Shown: positions 1 through 12,274 of the stretch, piece by piece
Layout: each line of letters begins with the position of its first letter
Numbering within the stretch: the first letter of the stretch is position 1
NCBI GenBank assembly: GCA_003415625.1
Contig: PYIU01000001.1
Location: forward strand, 7,318,210 to 7,382,209
Length of the DNA stretch: 64,000 nt
Reading direction: 5' to 3'
Source: Aquanectria penicillioides
Taxonomy: Eukaryota > Ascomycota > Sordariomycetes > Hypocreales > Nectriaceae
Notes under the pieces: generated by a model
What the model saw: only the letters and a program-made list of their open reading frames with translations
What the model was told of the DNA's origin: nothing
Databases searched by the model: none
Program-made: the position numbers and the translations under genes

Positions 1-1817
1 ATGCCAAGCATCAAAGGACTGCAATCCGCCAGTTCTCGACGTAGGGTAAATGTGTAGAACGAAACTGGTCTGACAATAAACACCACCAAAAGGCCAACAC
101 CGCACGATACCTAGCATCGTCAACCGACGTCTCAATAACCTCAAACCCACACACACTTCCAATCTTGCATCATGTGCACACCCCCCCCTTGCGCCATCAG
201 CCCTGCGCCCATGTGGCAAGCCTCCGCGTGCAGGCACAGGCGTCCAGGCAGCAATATAAAAAAAACCTGGGGTAAGCCAGAGGGAAACAAACCGGAAAGG
301 CTTCTTATTTCCTTCTCGCAGGATGCAGTGCAACCGGCGCTAGGCGGCGGGAGATGATGCCCCTTCTTGGGCTAACGCCGTCACGTCATGGCGGGCCGTC
401 GTTGACGTGCGCCAGGGGGAGCGGTGATGTGATCGGCGAGGTGGCGTGGGTAAGCGGGCATTTATAAAGAGAGGAGGGTTTCCCAACCCCCCGTGCCTGA
501 GCTAGTTTTACTTTTCTGGAAAGGATTGGAACACTTGCTCTTTGCGGCTGGGGCGGGTTTTGGTTTAATTGCGTGCGGATTGTATAAAAGGGCTACGATG
601 GAATGTGCTGTCTCATTGCATCATGGCGGTTCGACTTGACGAAACGACTTAGATGAATGAGAGGGAGATTCGACGGTGAGATGGGAAAGTAAGACAAGCG
701 GCGAACTCAGATACGACAACGACGACGACAACGACTCGATAACGGGTGCCTCGGCAATCATGAAGCCGCCGACGCCCGTCCGGACTTGCACGATTCTCTC
801 GCCAACAAGACCATTTCCAATCACAACACTCATGGGGAACATGTCAAGGCAACCGAATTAGCGACGAGATCGTTGCATTGCGTGTTCTACATCAAATCTA
901 GGACAACAAGTGCCAGAGTCATTGTCGAAGGAAGTCGACCTTAGTTCCCCTCGTTCAAAGCTAGAGGTCCTTGGTCGGATGAATCGGGATATGGGATTTG
1001 GGTAAAATAACGGATGCATTTCTACTTGTCGCTTGGTGCGTTCTTGGCGCTAACGCTTTCCTCATGCTCGCACAAAGAGAGGTAAAATCTGATCAGGGTA
1101 TTTAAACCTAAGAACGGCTAAAAATCTTTTCAAGTTTCATTTGTTTTTATCTGGGAAACCATTATTGTCCCTATGCACAGTTATAGAGGCACCAGCTCCA
1201 GGGCTGAGTGCAGCCCCTCGTCACCACTGCGGAATCACTGGGCCGACGTTCGGATTGCGATAGCTCAATAAACCAGGCATGCACTACGATCGATCGATGG
1301 TTGAGGTAGGAGAGGCCCTTGAGGTATTTCTTGATTCATGAAGGAAGTAAGGTGCCCTGGACTCCCTTTACCTAGTTCTTGAAAGTAATTCAATGACGGG
1401 GCTTCGCCTTCACCCCCGAAAATGGACCAAAAAGCCATATTTGGACCCACGATGCATTTGCTGACTTTCAAGACGGATAGTCAATATCATAGTGGACTGA
1501 ACTACATAGAAAAGATTTAATATAAACCTGGCCTGGTACAGAGCCAAGATCCTGTCTGGGGGCGATCAGTCTCTGCCCTGATTGGACTTGCGTATCGAGA
1601 GGACCACTCCGCTGGGGGGTGTCCCAAATGCTCAATTTCCAGCTCGTGACTTCTCGAAACGAAGCACAAACTGCAAGTTGCCATCACCACCGACTGCTAT
1701 TTTCTGCCGTTGTAGTTGTAGTGTAGCAAAATTAATCAAGTGAAGGTGCTTTGCAGATGATGGGAAGGACGAGAAAAGTGTCATGATGAGCAACCGTTGT
1801 TGGACACCATGTAGAAC

Positions 1818-1877
1818 GCAGCAACAACAGCAACAACGGCCGCAGCAGCAGAAGCAGAAGCAGAAGCAGCAGCAGCA
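1818..1877. repeat. Imperfect CAA/CAG trinucleotide tract
   Basis: A run of GCA, ACA and CAG/AAG-type triplets, interrupted and degenerate. No supported gene reads through it. Confidence 0.7.
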
Positions 1878-1930
1878 TTAATAAAAACCATGGTAGCAAT
1901 AGTAGCAAAAATAGCAACAGCAATGGCGAC

Positions 1931-1970
1931 GAAGAAGAAGAAGAAGAAGAAGAAGAAGAAGAAGAAGAAA
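1931..1970. repeat. (GAA)n microsatellite, about 13 units
   Basis: An almost pure GAA run. It creates artificial poly-Lys, poly-Ser and poly-Phe frames that should not be taken as genes. Confidence 0.9.
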
Positions 1971-2451
1971 CAGGCGTTGATCGATTCAACCAACATCCAT
2001 AATCATCTTAACTCCATCACACATAGTATTTTCCCCGGTTTTAAATCACACCATGCACAACTAACCGTGAATAATCGGCATAATTACATTATTCTTAACC
2101 CGCTCACGTCGCCAGCCTCCCCGTGGCGGGCGGGGGTAACCCTCCGGAGTGGTGACCGGAGGGGCTAATGGAGACAACCGTCTTCAACATCCAACCTTGA
2201 TGATGCCTAAACATTACGATTTAAATTTCCTATGGCCGATATACGCAATCTTCGTTGAGACACAGTTTATGGGCTTCTATCAGGGTTCCACTCTCATGGT
2301 ATACCAAAGGTCTAAACAGCAAACTCTACGTCCAGTGCATAAAATCCACTTTGTCACATCAACACTCTTTTCGCTTTCTATTTTCGACGTTCTCCTCCTT
2401 GCTCGCTATATCTGCATCCCATTTCTGATTTGTTTCACCCCGCAACTAACT

Positions 2452-4105
2452 ATGGTCTACGAAAAAACCCCGCCGTCTCAAGAGGATCCCAGCTTCCCAT
2501 GGCATGGCCTTCCGCCGGAAATCCGAACTGTTATTTAGAAATACCTAACCTACTGTGCTCATAGAACCGTCAGGGTCTCCCCCACATCTGAGACCTCTAG
2601 CAACACAGTCGCCCAGATGTCTACCGACAATCACCGGTTGGCTATGTATTCTCTTGTCTGTCGTGATTGGCAGCTATTTTTTGAGGCCGAACTCTTTCAC
2701 AGATTGGTCATCCGCCAAACAGACACGTCCCAACTTGGAAGACTTACACCCCGTCACAAAGACCTTGTTCGTAATTTCCGGCTCCGTGTGGAACTCCCAT
2801 CCTATGACTGCTTTGTGTGCGGTACTTACGAGAACGGGAAGACCATGTGCAAAAACAACCCTATCGTCAGCAAGGCCATCTGTGAGCTGTTTGAGATTCT
2901 TAGCGGCTGGGGAGCAGAATCGCGGCGTCAATCGTGGCCTAACTCTGGAAATCAGCGTCCACTCACCAAGCGACTCGGAGCATTTCTTCCAGAACATTTC
3001 ATTTGATGATCTCAAGGATCAAAATGGCCCCATGTGACCAATGACCTGCATCATGGCTGGGTTGATGGCCGCCGAATTTTTAAGCCAGGCCGTTTCGCAA
3101 CTGCCAGAATATTCGGCAACCCAATTTGCGTCAATCCTCGAAAGCGACTCCCTAAAATCAGCATAATAAAGCATCTCCTCGTTCGTGGCCATACTCGACG
3201 AGATCTCTGGCATACCACCGTGAAACGCATCCTGAAGAGTCTCCCAGAACTTGAGACTCTTCACTTCGAATTTTGGAAAAGCACCAGCCGAGGTCACCAA
3301 GAATTCCACGACAAAGGTTTGAAACAATCAAGACTGTATTCCAATACCTAACAGGGGTGGATCACTAACATGAATGCAGAACTGGTCACAAATTTGAAGA
3401 ACCATCTATCACGGCGTGTGAAACATATGATCCTCTTCGAAGATTTCGATGACAACCTTGACGCTAAGATCACAAGGGTACAGCTACGGATTCCTAGGCA
3501 CAGAGCGAATCCGAACCCCAAGTCAACAACTTTCGCATTGTCTAGCTGGATTTAGAAATCTGGAGAACTTGGCCGCATCCTTCGCAGTCGACGCAAAACA
3601 CTACTTTGACGCCGTATGCCATCACCCAAAAGATGAACTCTGGCAGAATTTTTGCACGCTATCACTGACATCTCGGCTCTTCGGTCTAGGGACTAGCTCC
3701 AGCGAGATAACTGCACTTTTATTGACCGCAGCATCCGCGGCGCTCAGGATGTCTAACCTAAACAGATTGGAAGTATGGTATGGTAGGGAGGGACAGGCAT
3801 GTCTGTTTCGATACGGTTCTACTGGCGGCGGGACGATGGAGATTTTTTCCTGCGGCACATGGGACTTGGCACTCGGTTCTGATGTCGTTGAAGCGTGGAG
3901 GGAAGTGTCTCATCGGCGTATCGGAAGGGATCTTATACTGAGAAGTCCGAAATTAATTGACAAGGGCCTGATCCGGTCCCATGGCGATGCTATTTATCAC
4001 CTCGGGTTGGTGTCAGAGGTGCTCCATCCGATGTCTCTGACACAGACAAGGAGGGAAGCTCAGGATTGGCTTTACAATTTAGCACCAGACATGGACCAAG
4101 GCTAG
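2452..4105 (+). pseudogene. Broken F-box/DUF6546-type protein gene
   Basis: The conceptual product starts with an F-box-like stretch (WHGLPPEIRTVI at 2497-2535), followed by a stop where the family has a hydrophobic or Trp residue. After the stop the same frame continues (SLVCRDWQLFFE). It then jumps near 2920 to another frame (ISVHSPSDSEHFF), again before about 3130 (LLVRGHTRRDLW, LPELETLHFEFW), and again near 3450-3480 into the long C-terminal part ending at 4105 (AALRMSNLNRLEVWYGREG). These pieces follow the order of fungal F-box proteins with a C-terminal DUF6546-like region, which usually recruit targets to SCF ubiquitin ligases. At least one nonsense and three frame changes make a functional product unlikely. 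The TAG may come from TGG, a G-to-A change in TpG context, compatible with RIP but not proof of it. The CT-rich leader before 2452 fits the chosen start. Confidence 0.75.
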
Positions 4106-4716
4106 CTTCGATCAACGCAAAATAGAATATTTCAGGTATCATAAGATAAATTAAACTTCAGCGCCAAATGAAATTTACCAAAATCAGCCGAAAAAGCGAG
4201 CAACGTCATGATGATTGGGGTCTTGAAGCTGGCTTGGTCAAGATGTGCATACGAGGTGAAAACAACCAGTATATATACCGGTAATTGCTTCGATTGCGCT
4301 CACATTGTCAATACCCTCTTCCAAAAACCCGTCATGTATTCAATTCTTACCATGCTTCCAAAAAAAAAAAGTTCCAAGAGCCACTAGAAATGCATAGAGA
4401 ACCGGATATCCATCTTCATGATTCGTCTGCTGCTTCGCAGTGACTCCAACTTATCGCTATAGCGTGATCACTACTTTTCACAACGAGCTATCAAGAAGAA
4501 GGCATTTGAAATCCAGAGTGATAGATAGTTCAATAGCTCATATTTGCTTTTTAAACAGTGAGATTTTGTCAGGCGTGGTCCCTTCCAGTTCGTGCCAAAC
4601 CGTTGGCTCCATGTACTCGTGAGATCATATTAGATCATGAAGTCAAAACTAGGGTGGAACGATTAGTATGTTTGATCGAAGCGAGTGAGAAACTACTATT
4701 ATAATGGATAGATATC
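4106..4716. other. Intergenic, AT-rich, convergent 3' regions
   Basis: Lies between the end of the F-box pseudogene and the end of the Clr5 gene. No gene seen. On the minus strand a donor at 4720 and an acceptor at 4649 would extend the Clr5 gene by one short exon ending at 4630. Confidence 0.5.
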
Positions 4717-7440
4717 TTACCTCGGCATTTCAATGAAAGTCGTGCGATTCCAATCTTCCAAATTCATAAAATGGAATTTCGATACGCCTTCTACTCTTGG
4801 AAAGAGAAGCTGGCGGTCATGGAGGAACCAACCGCAACGAGTAAACTCTGACATCATGCCTAGTCGGTAAAGCGGAATATTTGTGAGCCCATGGCCCTGA
4901 TTCAACCCGTCCAGTAGATTTCGAAGGCTGAACCACTTTGAAATCCAAGGATCTGATTCCGATATTCTTCGATAGGTCAAGAACTCAGTTTGCACGCACG
5001 CCCAGAGAATTCCCAGATTGGGGCTCCTACAGTAAAAATTCGATTCCGATAAACTGTAGACGTGGACTTTAAGCATACAAGCATCGTCTTCTGGTTCCAA
5101 AAATTGGTTTTCATGAGAAGAAAAATCCTCTGATACTGGATGGCCAGTTTCATTGTCCGACATCGACGCTGGGTCTGATTGTCGTAGGGGGGAGGGGGCA
5201 AGTTCATCTGATCGACCGAATCTTTAATGCCACTCTCATTATGCTGTCTTTGAAGTCTCGCCTGACAGATAAACTCCAAGATTGAACCGAACACTTTCCA
5301 ACCAAGTTTTCTGTTTGAGGGCCATGATTCAACTACATGGCTTGGCACTTGTGATACCAACTCAGACGGTGTCATAGAGGCATGACAACACTTCTCTCCC
5401 ATAGAATTTCCGAGAAGCGCGGAAACCGAAATTTCAGCCGCTTTAGTTGGGTCAGCGCCGTGTACGAGCATGCAAACAAGGCATGCAATAATACCAAACA
5501 ATGTCTCCCCGGCTGTCCCGCGGTCAGCCAAGTAAAATGCAATTAGCACTAAGGTATGGAGAGGCAAGAGCTTCAGTTCCGTATTGCAAACAGGACAGAT
5601 TTTCAAAAAGAGGCCACTTTCTGTGTTGATATTTGGAGCCCAATTTGGAGAGAATAAAGCGGTGATAGAGTGGCAAATGGCCTGTACTGATGTATGACAA
5701 AATGCATGCTTCCATTCGAAAGGCACGGCTGATCTTCCAGATGCGTACAATTGTCGGACACACTTGGAATCGGCGTCCCACCTGCCACACATATCCACTT
5801 CCTCCCCAGGGAAGCGTTTTGGCGCGTTGAACCTAGCGAAAATAATGTCTGGAGAAACCGACGTGTGTGATCGAAGAATGTTGATCATGAGAGAGTCGAG
5901 AACAGTATGGCCGTGGTCGTTCCTGTAATTTGTGCCCAGGGAGTTGGAGCCTGAGAACCGTCGTACGATGTCTTCCAATATGGAGCAGCAGTTATGAGCC
6001 CCATCCAGGTATGAAGCGGCGAGATGAAACGGATATAAGTTCTTAAGAGCTTCGGGGGTTCCTCTGGCATATTGTCCAAGCTCCGCGCCATAATAGCAAA
6101 AGCCCAAGCATCAGCCTTGGTCTGGTCTTTAGAGCGGCATGCAGAACTGATGATTGAAGAAGCAGACAAGGGAAGGTCTTCATCATTGATTCGTGAGAAG
6201 GTGTTGTCCGAAAGTGTCGATGTAATGGTTTCAACAAGGCCGTGATGATCAGGGATGTTGTTCCATAGTATCCACGTCGACTCATCTTCTATGTTCTGTT
6301 CATGATCCGGTGCCTTTGGGGGCGAAGGGACTGATTCATACTTGATATCTGTCTTGTAATGGATACTCCACCTACAAAGTTGTGTCGGTGGGTCGATGGT
6401 GAGCGTGGAGTGATCCGGAACTGCGGATTGAGCTGTGGGAGATGGCAGAGTCGTCAGGCCTCCATTTTCGCCTGCATCGTCAACCGCGCCGAGGCTCTTG
6501 GCCGCCACAAGAGAGGGATTCCAATACCGAGGGCCCCTCCCCCAATACTTGACAGTCATGAATGAATGTATCCAGAAGTCATGCAACCAATTCAAGACCA
6601 CTCTATAATACAAGTTAGACATCATCATAGCCACCCGTTCTATGTACAGACTGGGAACTTGCCTCCGTTCAGTCTGATCTAACTGCATCAACAACTCTTG
6701 GTCTCGGCCTTGGATAAAGAGGTCTGCTCTATCAATGTGAACTTTTTGTTGTACCAAGTGAGTAGTCGGGGACGGAGCAACGCTTTGGACAGGAGGTGTA
6801 CAAGGATTCTCTGGGCTGTTGACTATAATGTTGGTAGCAGGGCTTGGATGAGACCCGAATGAGGATGTATTATTGGATAGAGCAAGGCTAGAAACGAGTG
6901 CGTCGTATGGAAGATTCCATTTCACAAAACTAGAGAGTCACGTCAGTAATAATCCTGATTGGGCGGTTAGCGATTCTCACACTCCGGTTTGCAGCTCTGG
7001 AATCTCCCTGTTACGGATGTAGTCCTTGATGAATCGTCGTAACTGTTTGCAGTTGAGGTCTCTTTCCAGGCCACCCTGCGCAATTGTAATGTTTGAAGTA
7101 CTTGCATCCTCCCTCTTGCGTTTCGAATGACGCTTTATCACTGCGAGCTTCGTTACGGTGGAGGTGCTCTTGAAAATTTTCCACTTCTTGAACCGATATC
7201 TATATGCGCTTGGCCTGAGTGTCCCTTCATTAGTACTGCACGGGCTATGCAACATGTTTGTAGGGGTTCGTACTGAGCACAGAATGAGTACTCTGTCTGC
7301 ATTCTGTCGGCAAGCCTGTCCACCTTCTCACCCTCTTCAAGGTACAGGCGCAAGATAGTGTCCTTCAAGCATTCCCATCTTTTGTCATAGGGAACATGCA
7401 GGAACTTAGGATCTGATGATGAGAGATCATTGATGCTCAT
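4717..7440 (-). CDS. Clr5-domain protein, two single-base frame breaks
   Basis: N-terminal Clr5 domain (about residues 15-70): YDKRWECLKDTILRLYLEE, then after intron 1 YRYRFKKWKIFK. Introns: 7273-7215 and 6980-6930, with phases that match. The body carries the blocks usual in this fungal family (YPFHLAASYLDG, HTVLDSLM, VDMCGRWDADS, VPFEWKHAFCHTS, CPVCNTELKLLPLHTLVL, HGADP) and ends ...DWNRTTFIEMPR. Product about 871 aa if two frame breaks are bridged. One is near 6054-6058 (G5), the other near 5170-5198 (G6/G5). Each is closed by adding one base, and no plausible intron does so without deleting conserved sequence. A last intron 4720-4649 could replace the end with a few residues ending at 4630. 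Clr5 was named from fission yeast silencing work. The role of these long fungal proteins is unknown. Either an intact gene with assembly errors (preferred) or a young pseudogene. Confidence 0.75.
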
Positions 7441-8262
7441 GGTGGGGTAAGAATCAAGGTTGAATCAAGGATGGAGGGTTGGGGAACATTAATTACAGAT
7501 GTTGGTGATGTACACGGGTGAGGCTGGGCTTGGGAGCCTTAAATAAAAGAAGGCATGCTTGTGTAACACTGATCCATGATGCAGCTCGCAAAATAAAAAC
7601 GGTTGCCTTTTGAATTGACAAAAAGAGAGAGGCCAATGGGAATCAACGGCATCCTAAGCGAAAGTAGCTCCCTGCAGCCACAGACGAGGGTTCTGTCACC
7701 ATCCATGATCAAGCAAAAAGAGAATGCCCAATGACAATGCTCCTACAGCCAGCCCAAGTTTCAGCGTGCCGGTCAGCTTGAAGAAGTTTCCGTTTTGATC
7801 GCCCGACAAAAAGGGAACAGCCAATGATGGAGGCCGCGTTCATGCATCATGCCTCTCTGCCCTCTCTGCAAAAAGAGACCACCCAATTCCCAACCATATC
7901 CGTTGCCACGGAGTCCTCGATGATCCGAGTGGGAGAAATGCGCAATGGAAGCAAAAGATGACTGCCCAATTGAGAGGGAACTCGTATTGCCCACGCGATG
8001 GAAGCCTCATGAGTGGGGGTCACACACGCAAGGAGTGCAGTTTTTCACCAGGTTGCACACGAGCAATTGATTGTCACCCACGGCGCTGCGACGTGTGGTT
8101 CTCCTCGGGGGTTCATAGATAAAAAGATCCTTTCTTCGCTCCAAGTTGAAACTCTTCATCATGCTCATTTACTTCTCGTCCCCATTCCCCATCTGTGTTT
8201 GCATTTGGCACTTGATAAGTCCTTAACATTCCTCCTCCACCTCCAACTTGCACCCACTCAAC
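7441..8262. other. Divergent intergenic region
   Basis: Separates the start of the Clr5 gene (minus) from a small plus-strand gene. No gene seen. The last 60 bases before 8263 are CT-rich, as in fungal leaders. Confidence 0.5.
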
Positions 8263-8643
8263 ATGTCCTTGACCCAAACTCAGAAACACGTCTCAGACAA
8301 TCGGAGACCTCTCCTATTCCTAAGAAACATGATTTCTTCAACTGAAATTCATGTGAAAAGTCACCCAACAAATAGTACCGCTGATGGTGTTACTAGCATG
8401 GCATGCAACCGCCCTTCCCCTCCTCCGATTTTTCAAAGTGCTCCCATTAACTCCGGAGATGATACCTCTTCTGGTGTTGTCCCTCAAAATAGTGAGGGGA
8501 ACTCAAAACAGGATTTCTGCCTCGCGGGAATAGGCACTCAGTTTCCAAGGTGAGTTCCAGTATAGCTTACTCGTCTTTCACCCTCCCTTAACACGATCAA
8601 TAGGGCTGGTGACGCAAGTAGCAATCGGAATAGACCTTCCTGA
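8263..8643 (+). CDS. Small hypothetical protein, two exons
   Basis: Not recognised. I support it on gene structure only: a CT-rich leader ending ACTCAACATG, an open first exon 8263-8549, a good donor (GTGAGT), a branch-like TTAACAC and an acceptor TAG at 8601-8603. A short second exon ends in TGA at 8643. The product is about 108 aa, rich in Ser, Asn and Pro, with no signal peptide, membrane segment or known motif. It converges on the large zinc-finger gene 300 bp downstream. It could equally be a non-coding transcript or the remnant of a longer gene. Confidence 0.35.
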
Positions 8644-8943
8644 TTCCTTCGATTCCTCAATACTGTCGTCCCTACCGCGGGGACTTGCCCTTCGAAGGAA
8701 ATTCCTTCGACCTCATATGATTTGGAGAGGATGCGACAGACAGCTTTGAGGCATTAGAATGCCGGACGATATCAAAGGCTATCTTCCCATTTTGGAATGG
8801 TACATATGATGCTCTAGATAGTTTCCATATCAATTACTTTTCCCATTACACTTCTCCTCGCAGCTCGTTCATATGACAAGATGTCAATGCGAGTTGCGCC
8901 AATATGACTGCCTAGACCCCTCGCTCAGATATGATGATTATGG

Positions 8944-11900
8944 TTATCTCTCACGCTCGCGTTGGATATGGGTGTTCGATTCGGAATTTTTCTTCCCCGG
9001 ATTTGTCACCGCTGAAGGAAGCGGAGGATACTGGGGCTGCAGATAACCCATCGGAGCCAGCTGAACAGGCCGTGTTGCCGATGACGAAGGTAGAGCAGAC
9101 AACGATGGTGGTAGATAGCCGATGGGAGGTGGACACAGGGGTGGTTGGTAGCCGATGGGAGTTACCTGGACAAGGCGGGTTGCCGACGACGAAGGTTGAG
9201 CATTCGAGGACGGTGGATAACCGATAGGATGATATTGGAGTGATTGATACCCGATGGGAGGAAGTTGACTAGGCTGTGATCCACGGTAGAATGAGATGGG
9301 AGTTCCGTCACCACCTGCGGCTGCAGTTGTGTGACGTTGACGCTGCTCTTCAGTCTTTTTCTGGGCTTCTCTCTCCTTCTTTCGTGCTTTCCATTCCTGA
9401 CGGACCTTTTTGAATTCTGTGGCAGAAAGTTGGTCAATTACTCGCCCAACACGTGTATCATGACGTTGTTCACTTACCCTCAGGAGTACGCTTGTTTCCG
9501 TGCGATTGCATAGTCACATGGGCATTAAGATGATTCAGAGTGACGTATGCTTTCTCACATCCTTTCCATCCACACTTGAAAATCCTTTCAAGATCTTCAT
9601 ATCGTCTCCTAGGCTGCTGTGCCCCAGGGATAGGGCCGAACAAAACGGGCTGCCCGCACAGGTATGGTCAGCAAAGTTCAAAATACGCAGTGAATATAGA
9701 CGGCGAATATTGCAGTAAGAAAAAGTAATGTAGATGCCTACCTGTTGGGTTGGGCCAAAAGCGGATGTCGAGGCACCAGATTGGACGGAGCTGGGAGGAG
9801 TAGGAAAGAAGGTTGCGCTGGTGGGTTGGCCGTCCACGAACAAGTCCGGTGGAGGACCCGAATACATGCTGCCAGCGTGGTGGAAAGAATGAGCTATCAA
9901 CTCTTGGTTGGACGAGTAGGGTGAGCTCTCTTCGAAACTGTTCTCTCCATGGTACATCGGATAGGGCCACGCGATGGGCGCATCCACTGGTAGGTAGGCC
10001 TGCGTTGGGTATCCAGGAGCAAAAGATGCAGCGTCTGATAGTTTGAAGGGATTTGGAGTAGCCTGAGAAGGATTTTGAGCCACTAACGCCTTATCCCGAT
10101 CAGAAGAAGGAGAGACGTTCTGCATGAGAGCGGACTGTCGAGCATCTCCCTTCTTACTCGTGATGTCTGGCGTATTGCTGTCGGCGACGTCTTTGCGATC
10201 TGAACCCGAGTCGACTATTAGTGTGCCCACCTTCTCAAGTTGGTTCTCCATGGCATAGGCCAGCGCTTTTCCTATGCGATATGTACGTCCTTCGACCTTT
10301 ATAATTTTTCCTTCTTTTTCTTCCTCCTCCTCCTCATCTTCCTCGTCGTCGTCGTCTTCCTCTTCCTCTTCCTCTTCCCCTTCCTCCTCCTCTTCTTCTT
10401 TCTTTACACGTATTTGGGCCCTTTTTTTGCCATCAAAAAGCTTTTGCGACTTGCCCATATTCTGTTTCCCTCGGTATTCGTCATCATCAACAAGCGCTAT
10501 GCTGGAGTTTTCGCTGATAAATTGTTTTCCAACATCTAGAGTCTTGACACGACTTGAGGTCATAGTTTCCGCATTCTTAGCAGATCGCCTCGCATGGATG
10601 TCTTTCAGCTTGTTCGGCGGCCCTCTGAATCGCACCACTGTCTCCGCGACGTCGTGGCAAATGTCTTCAGCGTGAAGCTCAAGGTGCATAGAAATTAAGT
10701 CCTTCCCATGTCCTGTGGTTTCCTGACATAATGCGCAAGTAACTGGCTTCCAGTCAGGACCATATGCATGAGCAGAACCTAGGTGGTCCATTAGATCCTG
10801 GAAAGTCAAGAATGGTTTCAAGTTGGTGTCACAATCCTCTTCCGGGCACACCCAGATTCTCATGTCCTCGAGAACATGGGCCCTATAGAAACAATTAGTG
10901 GAATTCTGTAACTACTTGTCGTCATGCCATACTCCCAAACAAAATCGTGATGGAAATCAATGATTTCCCCACAAGTTGGGCATCTAAACGATGTGCCGTG
11001 GGTTATCGCCTTGCTAAGTCGTGGAATCCGCACTTTTCTGCCATCACGACTCTCTTGTTCATCGAGTATTGAATGCTTTGCAGAATGCATCGTTAGAGCT
11101 GGAGAAGAGTCTGTGGCTTCGATTTTGACAGGCGGCAGTGTATATGATGGGGTTAAGAGATCTTGTAAACGATTGCTATGCGCTGTCGCATATCTTTCAA
11201 TGAGGTTGGGACGAGCCTCGGGTATTTATACTGCATCAAGTCCAAAAATATTGGATGAAAAGTTTCAAAGGCATTTTCTAAAACTCCTGGTAATGTGGCT
11301 GGGGAGGAGTTTGGTTGGTTCGTTTTCAGCTCTAGGGACGGAGTCTTGATTAAGACATCAAGCTCCTGGAGGCACTCGACGGCTGTCTCTATGTCTCCTG
11401 CATAATCATCGAGATCTGGTGACGTAGCCTCCGACTCACTGTTTGCTTCATCATCTTCGCTCTCATCTTCACTGTCCGAAAGCTCTTGAAAGAGCTCATT
11501 ATTATTCAAAGACCCTGAAGCCTCTTTAACAAGGGCCTGAAATACTCTTCCCTGAATCGTCCGTTCAAGATCGAAGACTGGGAGAATCTCTGTATGTAAT
11601 TGTCAACATCACTAGAATTTGAATGAGGGATGAAATCGTACTAGTGATGAGAATGGTTCCAATCTCAACAAGGAACTCGAAAAGCTTCAACCGAAGAAGC
11701 GGGTGGTCGGAAACTACCTCATCAAGCTTGCCCTCCACGACGTCATGGCCTTTTGACCATAGAATCAGCAAGCTTCGACTCCGGTCAAGGCTCTTGGTTA
11801 CTCCTGTCGTTAAATGTTTTGATTGCAACTGGTCACTCAGGACCAGCCGAAATGTTGAAATGCATTCCTTGCACAGCCTGCTCAGAAGGCTGGGCTCGCA

Positions 11901-11948
11901 GTAAACTTGCTTCTGTGTTGCTGGTTCAACTGGTCGCTTTGACTTCAT
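8944..11948 (-). CDS. Multi-zinc-finger regulator with C-terminal Con7-type region
   Basis: Exons 11948-11642, 11589-10933, 10882-9742, 9649-9478 and 9416-8944; all phases close if one base is added at the CCC (minus strand) of 11222-11220. Product about 916 aa. The N-terminal helical part (CISTFRLVL, SLDRSRSLLILWSKGHDV, NLIERYATAHSNR) is typical of fungal multi-zinc-finger proteins. C2H2-like fingers follow: a degenerate CPTCGEII, then CPEEDC..H-X4-H, then CALC..H-X3-H. Next come a very acidic Glu/Asp tract (10.3-10.4 kb) and a low-complexity Pro/Ser segment. At about residue 715 is a Con7-like block: RRRYEDLERIFKCGWKGC, HLNAHVTMQSHGNKRTPEEF, then a basic WKARKKERE helix (finger C-X4-C-X12-H-X5-H). 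The tail repeats PIGYQ/PIGYL in a Pro-rich context. Con7p of Magnaporthe oryzae controls infection-related morphogenesis and is shorter. Likely a nuclear DNA-binding protein; targets unknown. Confidence 0.8.
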
Positions 11949-12274
11949 TGTATCTCGGGGAATGCTGACTAGTTTGCAGCAATGCTATTGTCAACATTAA
12001 TTCGAGTGCAGCCTTGCCTCTATCAAGCAACGACGGATGAAGGATATTAATTCGTAATTTTGGGGCTGAGCTCCATGCACTCAGCCTGCAGGGTGATTAA
12101 TCGCATTCAAGCCAATCACGATCGCAGACAAGGCAGAATAGCTAGACGATGCATGCCAAGATCAGGCTGAGTGATTACTCTGCACACCTAATATCCTCGG
12201 CTGTCCTAGTCACTAGCCGGATCGCAATCCAACTCACACTTTCCTCGTCACCTGAATGCTTGATTGTTGTCAAC
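11949..12274. promoter_or_regulatory. Bidirectional intergenic promoter region, 326 bp
   Basis: The only space between the divergent Con7-like and DUF7580-type start codons, so both promoters must lie here or overlap the genes. No clear TATA box or named operator is visible. Confidence 0.5.

Larger units (their letters stand above)
1..2451. other. No gene recognised; repeats and isolated TATA-like box
   Basis: I see no convincing coding region on either strand. Open frames are short, overlap each other and match no family I know. A TATAAAAG octamer at 583-590 has no recognisable gene after it. Imperfect CAG/CAA and pure GAA repeats lie at 1.8-1.97 kb. The last part, just before 2452, is CT-rich and looks like the leader of the broken F-box gene. 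Confidence 0.5.

Noticed and set aside
1781..2168. Open frames with poly-Lys, poly-Ser or poly-Phe
   Set aside because: They exist only because the GAA repeat is open in several frames. No conserved sequence on either side.
6045..6140. An intron as explanation for the first Clr5 frame change
   Set aside because: The only usable GT..AG pair would remove the conserved DAWAFAIMAR segment.
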